From Smittia aterrima (taxonomy: Eukaryota > Arthropoda > Insecta > Diptera > Chironomidae), in the NCBI GenBank assembly GCA_033063855.1, contig CP093830.1, positions 5,704,854-5,768,853 of the forward strand: DNA of 64,000 nt, given 5' to 3'. The first letter of the stretch is position 1. Each line of letters begins with the position of its first letter. Of the stretch, positions 44,595-56,116 are shown in pieces. The notes under the pieces are model-generated. The model saw nothing but the letters and a program-made list of their open reading frames with translations, searched no databases and was not told where the DNA came from. The position numbers and the translations under genes are program-made.

Positions 44595-46968
44595 TTAGAA
44601 TCGCTCGCAGATTATTTCCACAGCGTTTGGTTCCATCAACATCATCCCGCTCTTGTCCTTTTCTAGGCATCGAATCACTGTCGAACCGAGCACATCATCA
44701 AGAAGACTGTGAATGACACTGCAATAAAAGAAAACGTCATAATCTCTTTGACTTGTGTGAGAAGAGAGCTACTCACTTTTCATCAGAGACAAATCGCCAG
44801 AGATTCATTTGTAAGTAATGAGCGTCGACCTGTATCTGCTGCAATCCATATTTACTAAAAGTTTTCAGTCGAACGCACTCGAGAAGGGTCTTTAAACTTA
44901 TCTTGACAATTCCACTAAGAATAGAAACTTTAGAAAACTCGATTGAGGCGTTGAATATGTCGACACGCTCTGAGAATAATCGATGAACGAAACTGCTGTC
45001 GAGTTGAGATGATGAAGTGTAATTGGACCATGTCGATCGATATTGTGCTTTCCCGCCTTGCATTGACATACTGAAATGAGTTTTTCTGCTGGAGTCACTG
45101 CTCGCTGCTGTTCTTACTGTAAAATAAAAATTTATTAGAGACAAGAATATAAATTGCTTGAAGTTAGTTCACCTCCAGACTCGAAAAGTTCATCCAAGGC
45201 TGCATCGATATTCATCAATTCGTCAACGATTCGCTTCATCACAGCCCGAACAGAACGTGGCTCAAGGCAATTTATCCAATCTCTCGTCTCGATGCTCTTC
45301 CTTAACATTTGCGATACGTTCATTCCCTGAACTCTTACATAAGCATCGAGAAGAATCTGTGCCGCATCGTGCATCTCCAAGTTTAATTCAGTCTCGTGGG
45401 TCAAGGTCGCAGAATTTTCCGAATCGATTTCATAAAGTTCGTCGACAAGGTTGAGTAACGAACGAATGCCGTTCTTCTCAAGTTTCAAACAAGCCTTCGA
45501 GAGAACGATAAGTAAGTTTGCGGGACACGATGAGTTGACGTCGGAAAACGAAGTCATTACGTTCACAATGTGACGAAGAAAGGCGACAAGAAGATTTTCT
45601 CGAATGCCTTCGATACATGAAATCCCTTTGTGCTCTGTTTTAATGCTGAATGACCACTCAGGGTTAAGAAATACAAGCAGATCCTGCAAAACACCTTTCA
45701 CCTTCTCAATTGTGTTGATGTAAAGAGTTTCTACGAGTTCGCTTAAACTTGCTGATGATCCATCGTTCTTTGAAGTCACGAGTGTCAATCGAATCGAGTT
45801 GAGACTATCACTGAAGGAATCTTTAAGAACTTTAAAGTGTGACTGACAAATTTGTTGAACTGCATGGATAATCAAGTCCATTCCTGTCTTTGGAACTTCA
45901 ATTCCTCTTCCAAGATTTCTCATAGCACACAAACGACGATGAAGTCGATCGAGAGCTCGTAGAAGAATTTGTGAATCGCCAGTTTCGTTCTCAACGCGAT
46001 CTTTAACTAAGCTTAAATACTCGTTCATGTTCTTTCTAACAAAATCGTTGAGATTGCATCGAGCTAACTCTTGGAAAGCATCATCTTCGTTCGCAAAATG
46101 TTTTTGCACGAACATATCGTAGAAAGAACTTGTAACAAGTGTCAAATCATTCAAGAATCCTTCGATTCCCATATCAACGAACTCAATCATGTCACGGTCG
46201 GTTTGATCCTTTAGCATCATCAATTGCTCGTAGAGTCTTTGTGTTCCAAACTGAAGAAGTTCTTTAGAAAGTTGTGAAGGCTTCTCGTCTAATTGTAACA
46301 GCAACTCTCCTGTCTCAGTCAACTGAGTAGTTTTGTTGCCAGCTCTTTGAAAATCTTTCTTGAGAATGACTTTAAGATTCTCCATAACTTTTGCGCAATC
46401 CTCTTGAATACCTTTGAATGACGGTTGATTGCCATATTGTTGAAGAATCTTCTGAGCTCTGTTGTACTCCTGGACAGCTTGCGCGTAATTATTCTCTGAC
46501 ACCAATTGTGTTAACTTCGATGGAAGAGACGAAATCGCTGACAACCGCTTAAGCAAAGTATTCTTCTCTGAGAGTTTCGTTAACTGCGTTCGAGTCTCCT
46601 GAAGTGATCCCGTGATGTGATCAGAGGACTCTGAGATCTCAACCATATTGTCTGCAAGTTTCTTCATTTCATTTTCCATTTCCTTGAAATCGGTTTTCAT
46701 TTTTCTGATGGTTTCTGTCGCTGAAATGAATTTGTTGTAGTTCTCGTAGACTAACGTTTGCATTTCGCTATGAAGAGTTTGAGTGTCTCGAACGATAATT
46801 GCCTCTGTATCCATAATTTGTTTCAAATTGCAAGTCTGAAAAATATTTTTGTTGAATTGAGAAGATCAGCAAACGTCTCGAGCTCACCTTTAACAGCTTT
46901 TGTAGATATTTATCAGCGTCAAAGCTTGAGCTGTTCATGTCGTACGGATTCTCTGGTTTTTCACTCAT
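44595..46968 (-). CDS. Vps51: Vps51 (fat-free homologue), GARP/EARP tethering subunit
   Basis: Vps51 joins Vps52-54 in the GARP complex at the trans-Golgi and EARP on recycling endosomes, tethering vesicles and binding syntaxin. Four exons on the minus strand (46888-46968, 45173-46835, 44777-45116 and 44595-44718) give 735 residues; vertebrate Vps51 is close to 780. The N-terminus NPYDMNSSSFDADKYL is the family signature, followed by EAIIVRDTQTLHSEMQTLV and YENYNKFISATETI, a Vps51/COG-type coiled-coil region. The last exon keeps VIHSLLDDVLGS and LMEPNAVEIICERF, the usual C-terminus. All junction phases fit (0, 1, 2). The 5' end is head-to-head with the trypsin-like gene, 393 bp apart. Confidence 0.95.
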
Positions 46969-47361
46969 TTTGATAATTAAAGGAAATTAAAGAAAAATCA
47001 ACAAATCCGAGGGGCGGACAAATTTCATAAGAGAAGTTCGTAAAGACCTCACTAGATAGCGACAGCCTCAAGGAAACGTGTTTGATAATATTTAAATTAC
47101 AAAAGAAAAATATTTGGCAAATCCTAATCAGACGAGAACTTGAACCTTTTAAACTAGAACAGAGAAAATAAATGTAACGAACCGTGTTCAACAAATATTT
47201 AAGGTCGTAATAAAAGTTTAAAATATTTCGGAACACTTTGGTGATAAGAAAAAGTTTTTTTGTTTGCATTTCATTATCGTTGATGGTATAAAAGTAAAAA
47301 GAAACTTTAAACATTTTCATTTTGGAAAGTTTCTTAGAAGCTAAAGAATTCTTAGCGCAGA
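46969..47361. promoter_or_regulatory. Divergent promoter region, Vps51 / trypsin-like gene
   Basis: The start codons lie 393 bp apart in opposite orientations. Near the protease, GATGGTATAAAAGTAAAAAG at about 47281-47300 holds a clear TATAAAAG box about 75 bp before the ATG, which suits a strongly regulated secreted enzyme gene. The Vps51 side has no TATA box, as expected of a housekeeping gene. Confidence 0.6.
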
Positions 47362-48198
47362 ATGTGGAAGTCGATTATTTTATTTTTCGCGGTGGCTTGT
47401 GTTGCGGAGTCGTCAGGAAACTTGACAGCAAAGATTGATGAGACGAAGATCGTGGGAGGACGAGAAGTGGAAATTATCGACGCTCCATTCATTGTGATGT
47501 TATTAGTTGACGATCGTCCATTGTGCGGAGCAAGCATCATTAGCCATAACTTCTTTCTAACTGTAAGTAACTTCTCGACCACTCAAAGACAATAAAATTT
47601 AATTTGAATCTTCCAGGCCGCTCACTGCACCCAAGACATGAAAGCAAAGCAACTCTCTATACGATCGGGTTCAAGTCAGTTTGGAGAAGGAGAAAAGCAT
47701 TTCGTATCAAAAATTTTTATTCACCCAAACTATGACAATACGAATTTCGATAATGACTTTTCAATTGTGAAGATTTATGGCCGAATTTTTTACAACAAGA
47801 ACCAACGAACGATAAAATTAGCTGACGAAGGCGATGAGTTGGTTCCAGGTGAAATGACACGAGTACTTGGCTGGGGAAACACGCAAAACTCAGCGGAATC
47901 AACAGAATTCTTGCGAGGAGTCGAATTATCTCTAATCTCTGATGAAGACTGCGAGGAAGCTTATAAACTTTACGCGGTTAAAATAAAACCGAATAAGGTT
48001 TGTGCTATCCATCCGGATAAAGTTGATGGAAGAGATGCTTGCCAAGGAGATTCTGGTGGCCCATTGCAAAGACTTTCCGACGGAAAATTGATTGGAGTTG
48101 TTTCATTTGGTGTTGGCTGTGCTCAAGCAGAATACGCTGGAATTTACGCGAAGGTTTCTACAGCTCGAGACTGGATCAAAGAAATTGCAAATGTTTAA
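47362..48198 (+). CDS. Trypsin-like secreted serine protease
   Basis: This is an S1-family serine protease zymogen, probably secreted by gut or fat body. Exons 47362-47562 and 47617-48198 join at phase 0 for 260 residues. A signal peptide covers about 1-18, a short propeptide ends at Lys29, and the mature enzyme starts IVGG at 30. The catalytic triad is complete: His70 in AAHC, Asp114 in DNDFSIVKI, Ser213 in GDSGGP. Asp207, six before the serine, is the S1-pocket aspartate of trypsin, so cleavage after Lys/Arg is expected, including possible self-activation. The intron splits just before AAHC. A TATAAAAG box lies about 75 bp upstream. Digestive and immune roles cannot be separated from sequence. 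Confidence 0.95.
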
Positions 48199-49234
48199 TC
48201 GACTAAACCATCTCCAAAATATTTTACCGAGGACTAAAAAATCTGGAAATGAAAATCTCATGAAATCAAAAAACTTTTTTTCTTTTCTTCTCTTTTCTTC
48301 TGGTTTCTATTTATTTTTAGTGTTTTTCATCATAAAACTGCGATACCAACCACGATGGCAATTATCAAGTATCGCACATAACAAATATGCAATTTTATTA
48401 TTTCGCTTAAACAACTAGAAAAGGAGGAAACTAAACAATGAAACCGCGGCGTCAATTTATTTAAATTTAAATCGACTTTAAAAAGTAAAATGGGGAAATG
48501 GATGGGGAGAGAGGAGAGGGGATGATGGATTTAAATTAGTTTAACACTAACTATATTCACAAAGAAAACGCTTCGGTCTGATGAGCGAAGCAAGCTCGAA
48601 AGCGTTTCGAGACTATCATCGTATCTTGTTCGTTTTCTTTTCGCGATTATTTACAAGATTTTTTCTGAGTTTCTAGGGAAGCTGAATGCATCTGCCCTCC
48701 AAGTGAATTCTGTATTGAGAATCTTTCATTTCATTGTAGTTTTAATGTTTTTAGAGAAGAAAAGTTTTTTTTTAATTTTTATCTTCGCTTTTTCTTCTTT
48801 TTTTTCTTATAAAAAGTTTTTAATTTTTTCCTAATGCTCAAAGAAGTCGATGAGAAGGGAGCTTGAGAGATATCGCGTCCTTGAAAGCAAGCTATCTTCA
48901 CTTTATAGTGTCAGCAATAGCAGAATGAAAATTTCGTTTCAGCCGATCTATGAAATTCCCCGTGGGACAAAAAATATTTACAGATTCGATCAGCATTGCG
49001 TTTATCTCTCTCAAAAATTTATCTTCCCTTTCACTACAACGACTTTCCCTTTTTTGTAGCTGGTTTGAAATAATTTTATTTTCATGTTTTCCGCTAAATT
49101 ACTTGCAAAAGTTTTTCTTCCTCGGATTAAACCTAAAGCAAATCTACATGTACAAGGATTTTCTTTTTCATTTAAGTTCCTAACACATTTTTTCGTTTCA
49201 GTTAAATAATTATTTTCTCGCACTCATTAATGTC
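48199..49234. other. Convergent 3' region of the protease gene and eIF4G
   Basis: About 1 kb without coding signal. On the minus strand it is probably the long eIF4G 3' UTR. It contains T-rich runs near 48760-48830 and a G-rich GGGGAGAGAGGAGAGGGGATG near 48508. Confidence 0.5.
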
Positions 49235-52200
49235 TCACGATTCTCCATCATCACCATAGTCACCATCATCCTCGTCCTTATCTTCCGCTAATCTTGTGAA
49301 GAACTGGCGCGTGCTGCATATTGCGACTCCTGAAATATATAACAAATCAGTTAAATTGTTCTCGTTATGTTTTTTTCTTCAATTCTTTACCTTTTCCTTT
49401 CTCCGTTGATTCATCATTCTTCCACGTTTCAAACGCCTCCATCGAGAGTGCATCATTATCGTAGAGAATATCGAAAATTGTGTTTAAAAGTCCTAATGAA
49501 ATAAAGAAGAAAAAAAGAATTGTTAGCATTTCATCATGTTCTTTGCTTATGATGACTTACCTGGAGGATATTCTTTTTCATGTGCGAAATGGTGAATTGC
49601 TTGAATGCATTGAAGTTCTAATGGACGCTGGTTGTCGATGTAGCGTTGAAGCACAATAGAAAGGCTTTCAAGTCGGTTGTTTAGGACCTTGCAAGCCGAT
49701 GCTGGAGGAGTTTCTTCACAGCAATTCTCTATGATGGCTTTGGTAAGATCGCGGATAAAGTCAGTATCGATTACAGGCTTCATTGACTGAAAGTTAAAAA
49801 TATTTTGAATTTTCTGTAATTGAAATTGTTTGTTTTACAATGAACTTACGTTGATATAATCGATGATCACGTTTGCGCTACTTTTTTCATCTAAGTGCTG
49901 CTTTACCTTTATTATCACGTCGCCAGCGCTAGACACTCCTTTCAGCACTGCGTCTGTGAGTTTCTGAAAAGACAAAAAAAAAGTTAGTTTCACTAGACTA
50001 AGAAGTTTAAGAGTGGTAAACTTACATTGGCTTCTAGCCATCGAGTAAAATCTCCGTCATTAATGAATACACTCAAATCACAGTTTGTGTCAGAAACAAG
50101 CTTATGCAAAGTTCCACCTGGATGTCGTTTAGTGACAGCAGTAAAGATGAAGCGTAGAACTTTCTCGCTAAATTCTTTATTCGACTTGATCTCTTCTTCG
50201 CAAATGTGCAACACTTCTTGGAACGTGAGATGGGAAGCGAGGATAAGTTCAGCTGTAAAAAGAAAATAAATTTAGAAAATTTATCAATTTAAAGTTAGAA
50301 GAGTCAACTTACCAAAGAACTGAGCTATGTATTCATAAACCAGCGGAACATCACATTGAATGTCTGGAGCGAGTTCCATCGTCTTTATGAGCGCCGCTAT
50401 ATTTTCATCCCGAGAAATTTTCTTATTCTTCAATAACTCGCAGATAAGCATAATAAGACTCTCACGACCAAGTTCCTTTTGATCGTAGAACTCATTATAA
50501 GCTTCAGCTAAAACGTCTTTGTTAATTTTCAAAGCCTTCAACTTTGCTACAGCACCATCCAATGTCAATTCGTCTTTGCAGTAAGCTCGACATACGAGGA
50601 GCATTTCCTTTGTATTTTTCGCAATTTCTTCTTCAGTCATCGGTTCTGAGGTGGAAGCTGTTGCTGGTTTCTGAGGCTGCTTCATTATTCCACTAAAACT
50701 CATACTAGAAAGTGGTAATTGTTGATGACGTGGGGCTTGAAGACTACGCGAAGGGCCACCTGGACCACCTGAATTGTCGCGTGATCGAATCTGCGATGAG
50801 TTTCGACTTCCCTGATTGCTTCCAGAGTTTCGTCCTGAGTAACGACCATCATGACGATTGTTGTCACGATTGTCACGACTGTCTCCATTATTGTAGTAAC
50901 GAGATCCGCCGCGATCCCCTCCTCGTTCCATGCTGGAATTTTTGGAACCTCCGCCGCTACTGCCGTAACGTGAAGGAACATCAGTGTCTGTGTCAACAGC
51001 TAACCCAGAGAATTTATTGCCCAACTGCATGAACTTTTGGTAGTCAGTTGGAGCACCAAGCTTTGTAGTCTCGCTAAAAGCACTTGGCAATGAGATATTT
51101 TTGAATTGAATCGGTTGCATTCTTGACTTTGTGTTTTGTTGAGTTTGCCAACCGTCATTATCTTGTTGCTGTCTACGATTGTAACCACCTTGATTTCCTC
51201 CTCGTTGACGATCATCCTTGGCGTTTTGTCGTGTTTGAAAGTTAAGCATTTGTTGCTCTTGTTCGGTTTCCTGTTGAATCTGATCGAAACTTCTTGGAGT
51301 AGCTTCAATACGTCGCGATCTCCAATTGTTATTGCGAAGATCTTCAAGATTCTGGATCTCGAATTTGATTCGGGAGCTTTTAATGATTTTGTGATTTGGA
51401 TGAAGCATTTTATTGAGCTCAATGAAGTATGGATCGAGTACTGCTTTGCTATCATCCTTTTCCATTTTTGATCCAATAGTTGTGAGAAGCTTACAAACTC
51501 TCTCGATTTTCTCTTCAGTGACTTCTTGCATAAGAAGTTCGATACAAGCTCGCATAATTTTTGAAGTCAACATGTCGATCTTGTAAAGTTCTCCAATGAA
51601 TTTAACAGTTCCGTTCGCTCGTTGACGAACACGATAATGCTTTTCTTCAAGAAGAGCTTTTTCATGTTCACGTTCAGCCTGATCAGTGATTTTGTCGATT
51701 TCAGAAAGTTTATTTTCAATATCATTGAAAACAATCGACTCCTCCTTATGCCGTTCGAATTCCTTTTGACACTGTGTGATCAGTTTAACTTTCAGTGTAT
51801 TCTTCTTTCCCTTTCCTTCACCTTGAGACGCAGTGTTGATAAATGCAACTTCCTTACAGAGTTGCGCATAGGTTGGCGCAAACTTTGGCTCCGAAATTGC
51901 CTTCTCGAAAACAAGACTAATGACGCCATCAAGACGTTCGCCTGTATCAATTTTGTAAGTCTTAACTTGCTCTACGAGCACACCGAAGTTTTCTGCAGTG
52001 AGTTTGTTCAACATGGAACGGAAGCGACTTAACAAATCATCAGTAACGCGCTCCTCTTCAGTCATGTCTTGTTTCTTCACAAGATGAGATGGCTTCCATG
52101 CATTTTCAGCCTCGTTAAGCTTTACATCATCTTGAAGACTCAATGTAAGTTTGATAATTCCTGCTTGTGATCCACGGCCACTGTTGGGTACTTGCTGCTT

Positions 52201-55200
52201 ATTTCCCTGTTGACTTGGACGTTTCTGATAAAGATGTCGTCCACCCATCTGTTGCGTCATGAACTTTGGAGTGATGGAGTTGAGTGGATCAAATGATGGG
52301 CCACCTCGTTGCATTCCTCCTGTCATGTTCGGTAGAGGCATCGTCTGGTTTAATGTGTGAGTTAATGTTTCTTTGTTATTCTTCATTAATGTATTTGCAA
52401 CATTCTCAGCAAGCCTCAAAGCTGGTGTTTGATTTGCAATCAACTGATCCTTTAGCTTAAGCAATTGATCACGAGTGTAATATTTCTTTCCAGCAAGATT
52501 CTCGGGCGACCATTGGCCATCAACATAGTCAATCACTGAGATCTTTCTCGATGGAGCTGATTTATCTTCTACATCAGTCGGAACGGGTGACGCATTTTGT
52601 CTAATGCTAGGCGATGTCATAACTGACTTGTCATCGGTGTTGTTGTTCGAGTCTTGAGGAGTTGGATCGACTTCTTTCAGAGGTGGAGTTGCTTCCTTTG
52701 TAGTAACCTTTTCTTTGCTCTCGGATGAACTTGTTTCTGGTTTCTGATAGTTGTTATTATTAGTGTCATTGACATCGAGAGGAGGAGCGATTGCTACTGG
52801 TGCTGCTACTTTAACCGTCTCAGCTTTGACTATAGGTTCTGCTGATGCGACGATGACTGGAACGGTTGAAGGTAATGAGACTGGAGGAACAACATTATTG
52901 TTCTCATTGTCTTTTGGAGCTGGCACAATCGGCTCAGGCTCGGACTCTGTCACCAAAGACTTTGTAGTTTGTTGCTCGCTAATGACTGGGTTTGTTGGGA
53001 CTGGCAACGGCTGTGCTTGCTGCGTTGGCGGCACTGGTAAGGGCTCTGGGGGTTTCACTTTTTTGCTTTTGTTAATTTGATGTTTGGGAGTTATATCCAC
53101 ACTCGGCCCATCGCTCATCGCGCTGACGACTGGAGTCGACGCTTCTACAAAATTATCTACTACCGCTGCTGTTGTATCCTTCTCAACCGCCTCGTCCTTA
53201 TTCAACTCATTGTGAGATGCCGTTATGGCTTTGTCAACCGTAGGTATTGAACTATTAGCACTGCCAGCGCTTGTTCCTCCATTTGAAGTTTCATCAGTAT
53301 CAAAGATACTTTTTCCCGTGTTTGGATTGATAATCAGAATCGCCTTGCTTCCACTTTTCTTAGCAGTCTTTTGTTGGGGTTGAGGCGGAGCTTGCGTTGG
53401 GGCTGCTGGCTGTTGCATTGGAGGTTGATAAACTTCCATGCCGGGGTATCCCGGGAAATCATTTGTCTGAGACTGTGGCATCGTCTGAACAGCTGCTTGT
53501 GGCGTACTCTGACGCTGCTGACCATTCGACGAAGCTTGCATTTGTTGGTAGCCCTGGGGTGCGTGAGCAAAGTTGTTGAACGCTGGTGGGACTGTATAGT
53601 AGCTATATGTTTGTCTCACATGTGCAGCGGAAGGAAATACAAATGGAACTGCGTAAGGAACGCCATTGAGCGATTGCTGATAATACAACTGTTGATGCGC
53701 TTGCTGTCTAGGTTGACCGCGTTGGACTTGACCCTGAGGACGATACTGCTGCCTAGGGTTCCCATTACCATTTCCTCCTGTTTGCAAACCTTGCGGCGCC
53801 ATTTGCACAGCATATTGAGGTTGTTGCTGTGCTTGCTGTTGGTTTGGTGGAGTTGGAGGAGCAGTTGGTTGCGTCATAGGCGTTAAACGTGCCTGATTCT
53901 GTTGATTGGAAATCGATTGAGCGGGATTTGTCTGAGAGGGCTGTTGATTCTGTACAACTCCCGGTGGTCCTCCTTGTGTATAGATAGCCTGTCCTTGTGG
54001 ATGAGCTGGCGCATATCCACCATCTAAAAAAAAGTATGTTATTGATTATTGAGTCGTGCAAAAGAAAATGAAGAAATTCATGCGAAAAATCAAAATGTTC
54101 TTTTTTCATGCGGAAAAAAATGATAAGAAAAAATATCGCAACTAAAAGATTCAGATGAAGATCCTTACTCGACAAGTGTCTGATATAATTTTGCGTAAGA
54201 TTAGCACTCGATGGTGTTTGAAATGGTAGGCACGGAGCGAGATGGTATTCGTGTGATGGAGCTGCTTGCACATTTCCACCAGAATTTTGGTTTGACTGAG
54301 CCGATCCCTGTGACTGATTTTGCTGCTGAGCAGCTGCCGCTTGTTGCTGTGAGATTTGCTGTTGCAGAGCCGTTGCCATGCTAACTGGAAGTGCTTGCAC
54401 ACGATGTGCTTGATGGTGAGGGGGCGGAGGTCCATTCACCGACAGCGGATACGAAGGGACATAATTTCGCAGACTCATCTTATCTATCTTAACACTAACG
54501 TTTCGCGATTACTGCGATCAAAGAATGTTTTTTTTTTGTTTTCTTGTTTTGGCTTCGAAGTTTAGGCAAAACTTAAATTCGCCTTATTTTTGTATAAATT
54601 AAAATTACGGCTGGTGTTTTATCCGACTATTCTTAGTAGAACAAATGCATGTCGAAATATTGGATCTAGGTGGAGACTGTAAAGGAAGAAAGATTTGTAA
54701 GCTTTAGAAGAGATTCTCGTTTTGACGTCGGAGAACTCAATCGAACGCATCTGAATTTCCAAAGTCATGATACGTAGTTTCTTTCTTTCTTTTTAATACG
54801 TAGTTGGTAAATGTTGATCACTTCGGAAGAGCGGTAAAAAATCTTAACGTGATGAATTACTTTTCATCTAAAAATGTAATTAAATGATTGTTCGGCCAAA
54901 GAATTTAGAAATTTCTTGTTTTTTGTAAAGTGATTTGCGATTATCCGTTCAATTGAAAGAAAACATGAATCACATGTGGCGATAGTCGTCGCTTCTCTCA
55001 CTCAAACATTCAATCCACTTCCCACTCACACACTCTCGTTGCACCCAATTTCGCTAACTTTTAATTTTTTTTTCTCTCCTCTAAATCGATTTTCTTTTTT
55101 GGATCCAGCGAACCGGATGTAGGGAGACTTCATGTTATTACGACTACCATTGATATTTATATTTTTTAATGATTTAACTCATGAAACTAAGGAACATGAA

Positions 55201-56116
55201 GCTTCCAGCTGGATGACGAAAAATTCTCGCGAAGACCACGCGAGATTCTTGCGGACGTTTGCGACTTTAAAATTGAAGTTTGATCAATCATTTAATGACT
55301 TTTATGATGATTGATGGAAATTCAGATGATTAGCATTGTCTTTGAGCCTCGAACTCGACATTTTCACTCACAATTTCCACCGAAAAAATTTCTCTTTTGT
55401 TCTCCTTTGTATGAACTAATGTCGAGGAGACGAAGGCAAGAGGAAAATCTCAATTTTCGTTCCCGCCCGTTGCGGGCCGCAAGAAAGTTCAACGACAATC
55501 AGTTATGCACTTTATTCGCTTCGTTTTTCCGCTATCAAAAAGAGGAAAAACGAATAATTTCAAGTCGATATTTAATTTCCTTTAAAAAATCGTAAAGCTT
55601 CGCGACGAAAACTTAAACGAGACGACATTTTGTGTTGGTTTTGTGTTTTTACGATCGAGCGTTGAGAAGTGTGAGTGAGAGACTTTTCTCTTTTTGTCGT
55701 TCATGAATTACGTGAATGTTTCCCCCTTTAAAGAGGTTCTTATATTAACTTAAAACTGTCTATCATAAAAGGGAAATGACTTAAAACTATTTTTCCTCGA
55801 TCAATGTTAAACCGGTTAATCCTTTTTCTACTTCAATTCTTTACCCAGCCGAAGGTAACTTGATTTTTTTCTACCTAAGTTTTATTGAGGGTTGGAATTA
55901 ACTAATTTTTCTTATTTTTACACGAACGTAGGTAAGAATGACGCGTTCAAATCCACTCGCCAGTTATTTTTCTTATCATTTTCTATGAACATTTTCCGAA
56001 CACTTTTCTTTCGATTTGTCACTGATTGACTCACCTTGTGATTGCTGTGCATAGCTTGGAGTAAACCTCTGTGCCTGAATGTTGGGCTGATAGCTCTGCT
56101 GATGATTTGCACTCAT
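49235..56116 (-). CDS. eIF4G: eIF4G, translation initiation scaffold (two alternative first exons)
   Basis: eIF4G bridges cap-bound eIF4E, the helicase eIF4A, PABP and eIF3. Coding exons (minus strand) are 56035-56116, 50313-54023, 50026-50252, 49850-49963, 49561-49786, 49391-49492 and 49235-49329; together they give 1,518 residues with all phases consistent. Order of parts: a Gln/Asn/Pro-rich N-terminus; the eIF4E-binding motif YTRDQLL near 540 (Tyr-x4-Leu-hydrophobic); MIF4G at about 680-915 (VFEKAISEPKFAPTYAQLCK); an Arg/Gly/Ser-rich linker; MA3 at about 1155-1380; a W2-type C-terminus ending in an acidic tail (DEDDGDYGDDGES). A second start exon (54169-54478) also splices in frame to 54023. 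Sec16 lies upstream in the same orientation. Confidence 0.95.
54169..54478 (-). CDS. eIF4G: Alternative first coding exon of eIF4G
   Basis: An open exon begins with ATG at 54478 (MSLRNYVPSYPL) and encodes 103 residues, Gln/Ala-rich (QQQISQQQAAAAQQQ), then ends at TCGA/GTAAGG with phase 1. The main eIF4G exon (up to 54023) enters with two bases, so the join is in frame. The 56035-56116 exon (MSANHQQSYQPN) also ends with phase 1. Sequence before the ATG holds in-frame stops if entered from the upstream exon, which argues for a separate promoter in the 54479-56034 intron rather than inclusion after the first exon. The two isoforms would differ by about 75 N-terminal residues. Confidence 0.7.
54479..56034. 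other. eIF4G: First intron of eIF4G
   Basis: About 1.55 kb between the two alternative first exons. It should hold the promoter of the 54169-54478 exon. A run of short direct CACTCA-type words lies at about 55000-55040. No other gene is seen. Confidence 0.5.

Noticed and set aside
44595..46968. Assignment as a COG complex subunit (COG6-like coiled coil)
   Set aside because: The N-terminal NPYDMNSSSFDADKYL and the C-terminal LMEPNAVEIICERF segments fit Vps51 better.
53765..54478. A 237-residue stand-alone protein read through from the 54478 ATG
   Set aside because: Beyond the GTAAGG donor at about 54168 the frame runs through intron and then out-of-frame eIF4G coding sequence.
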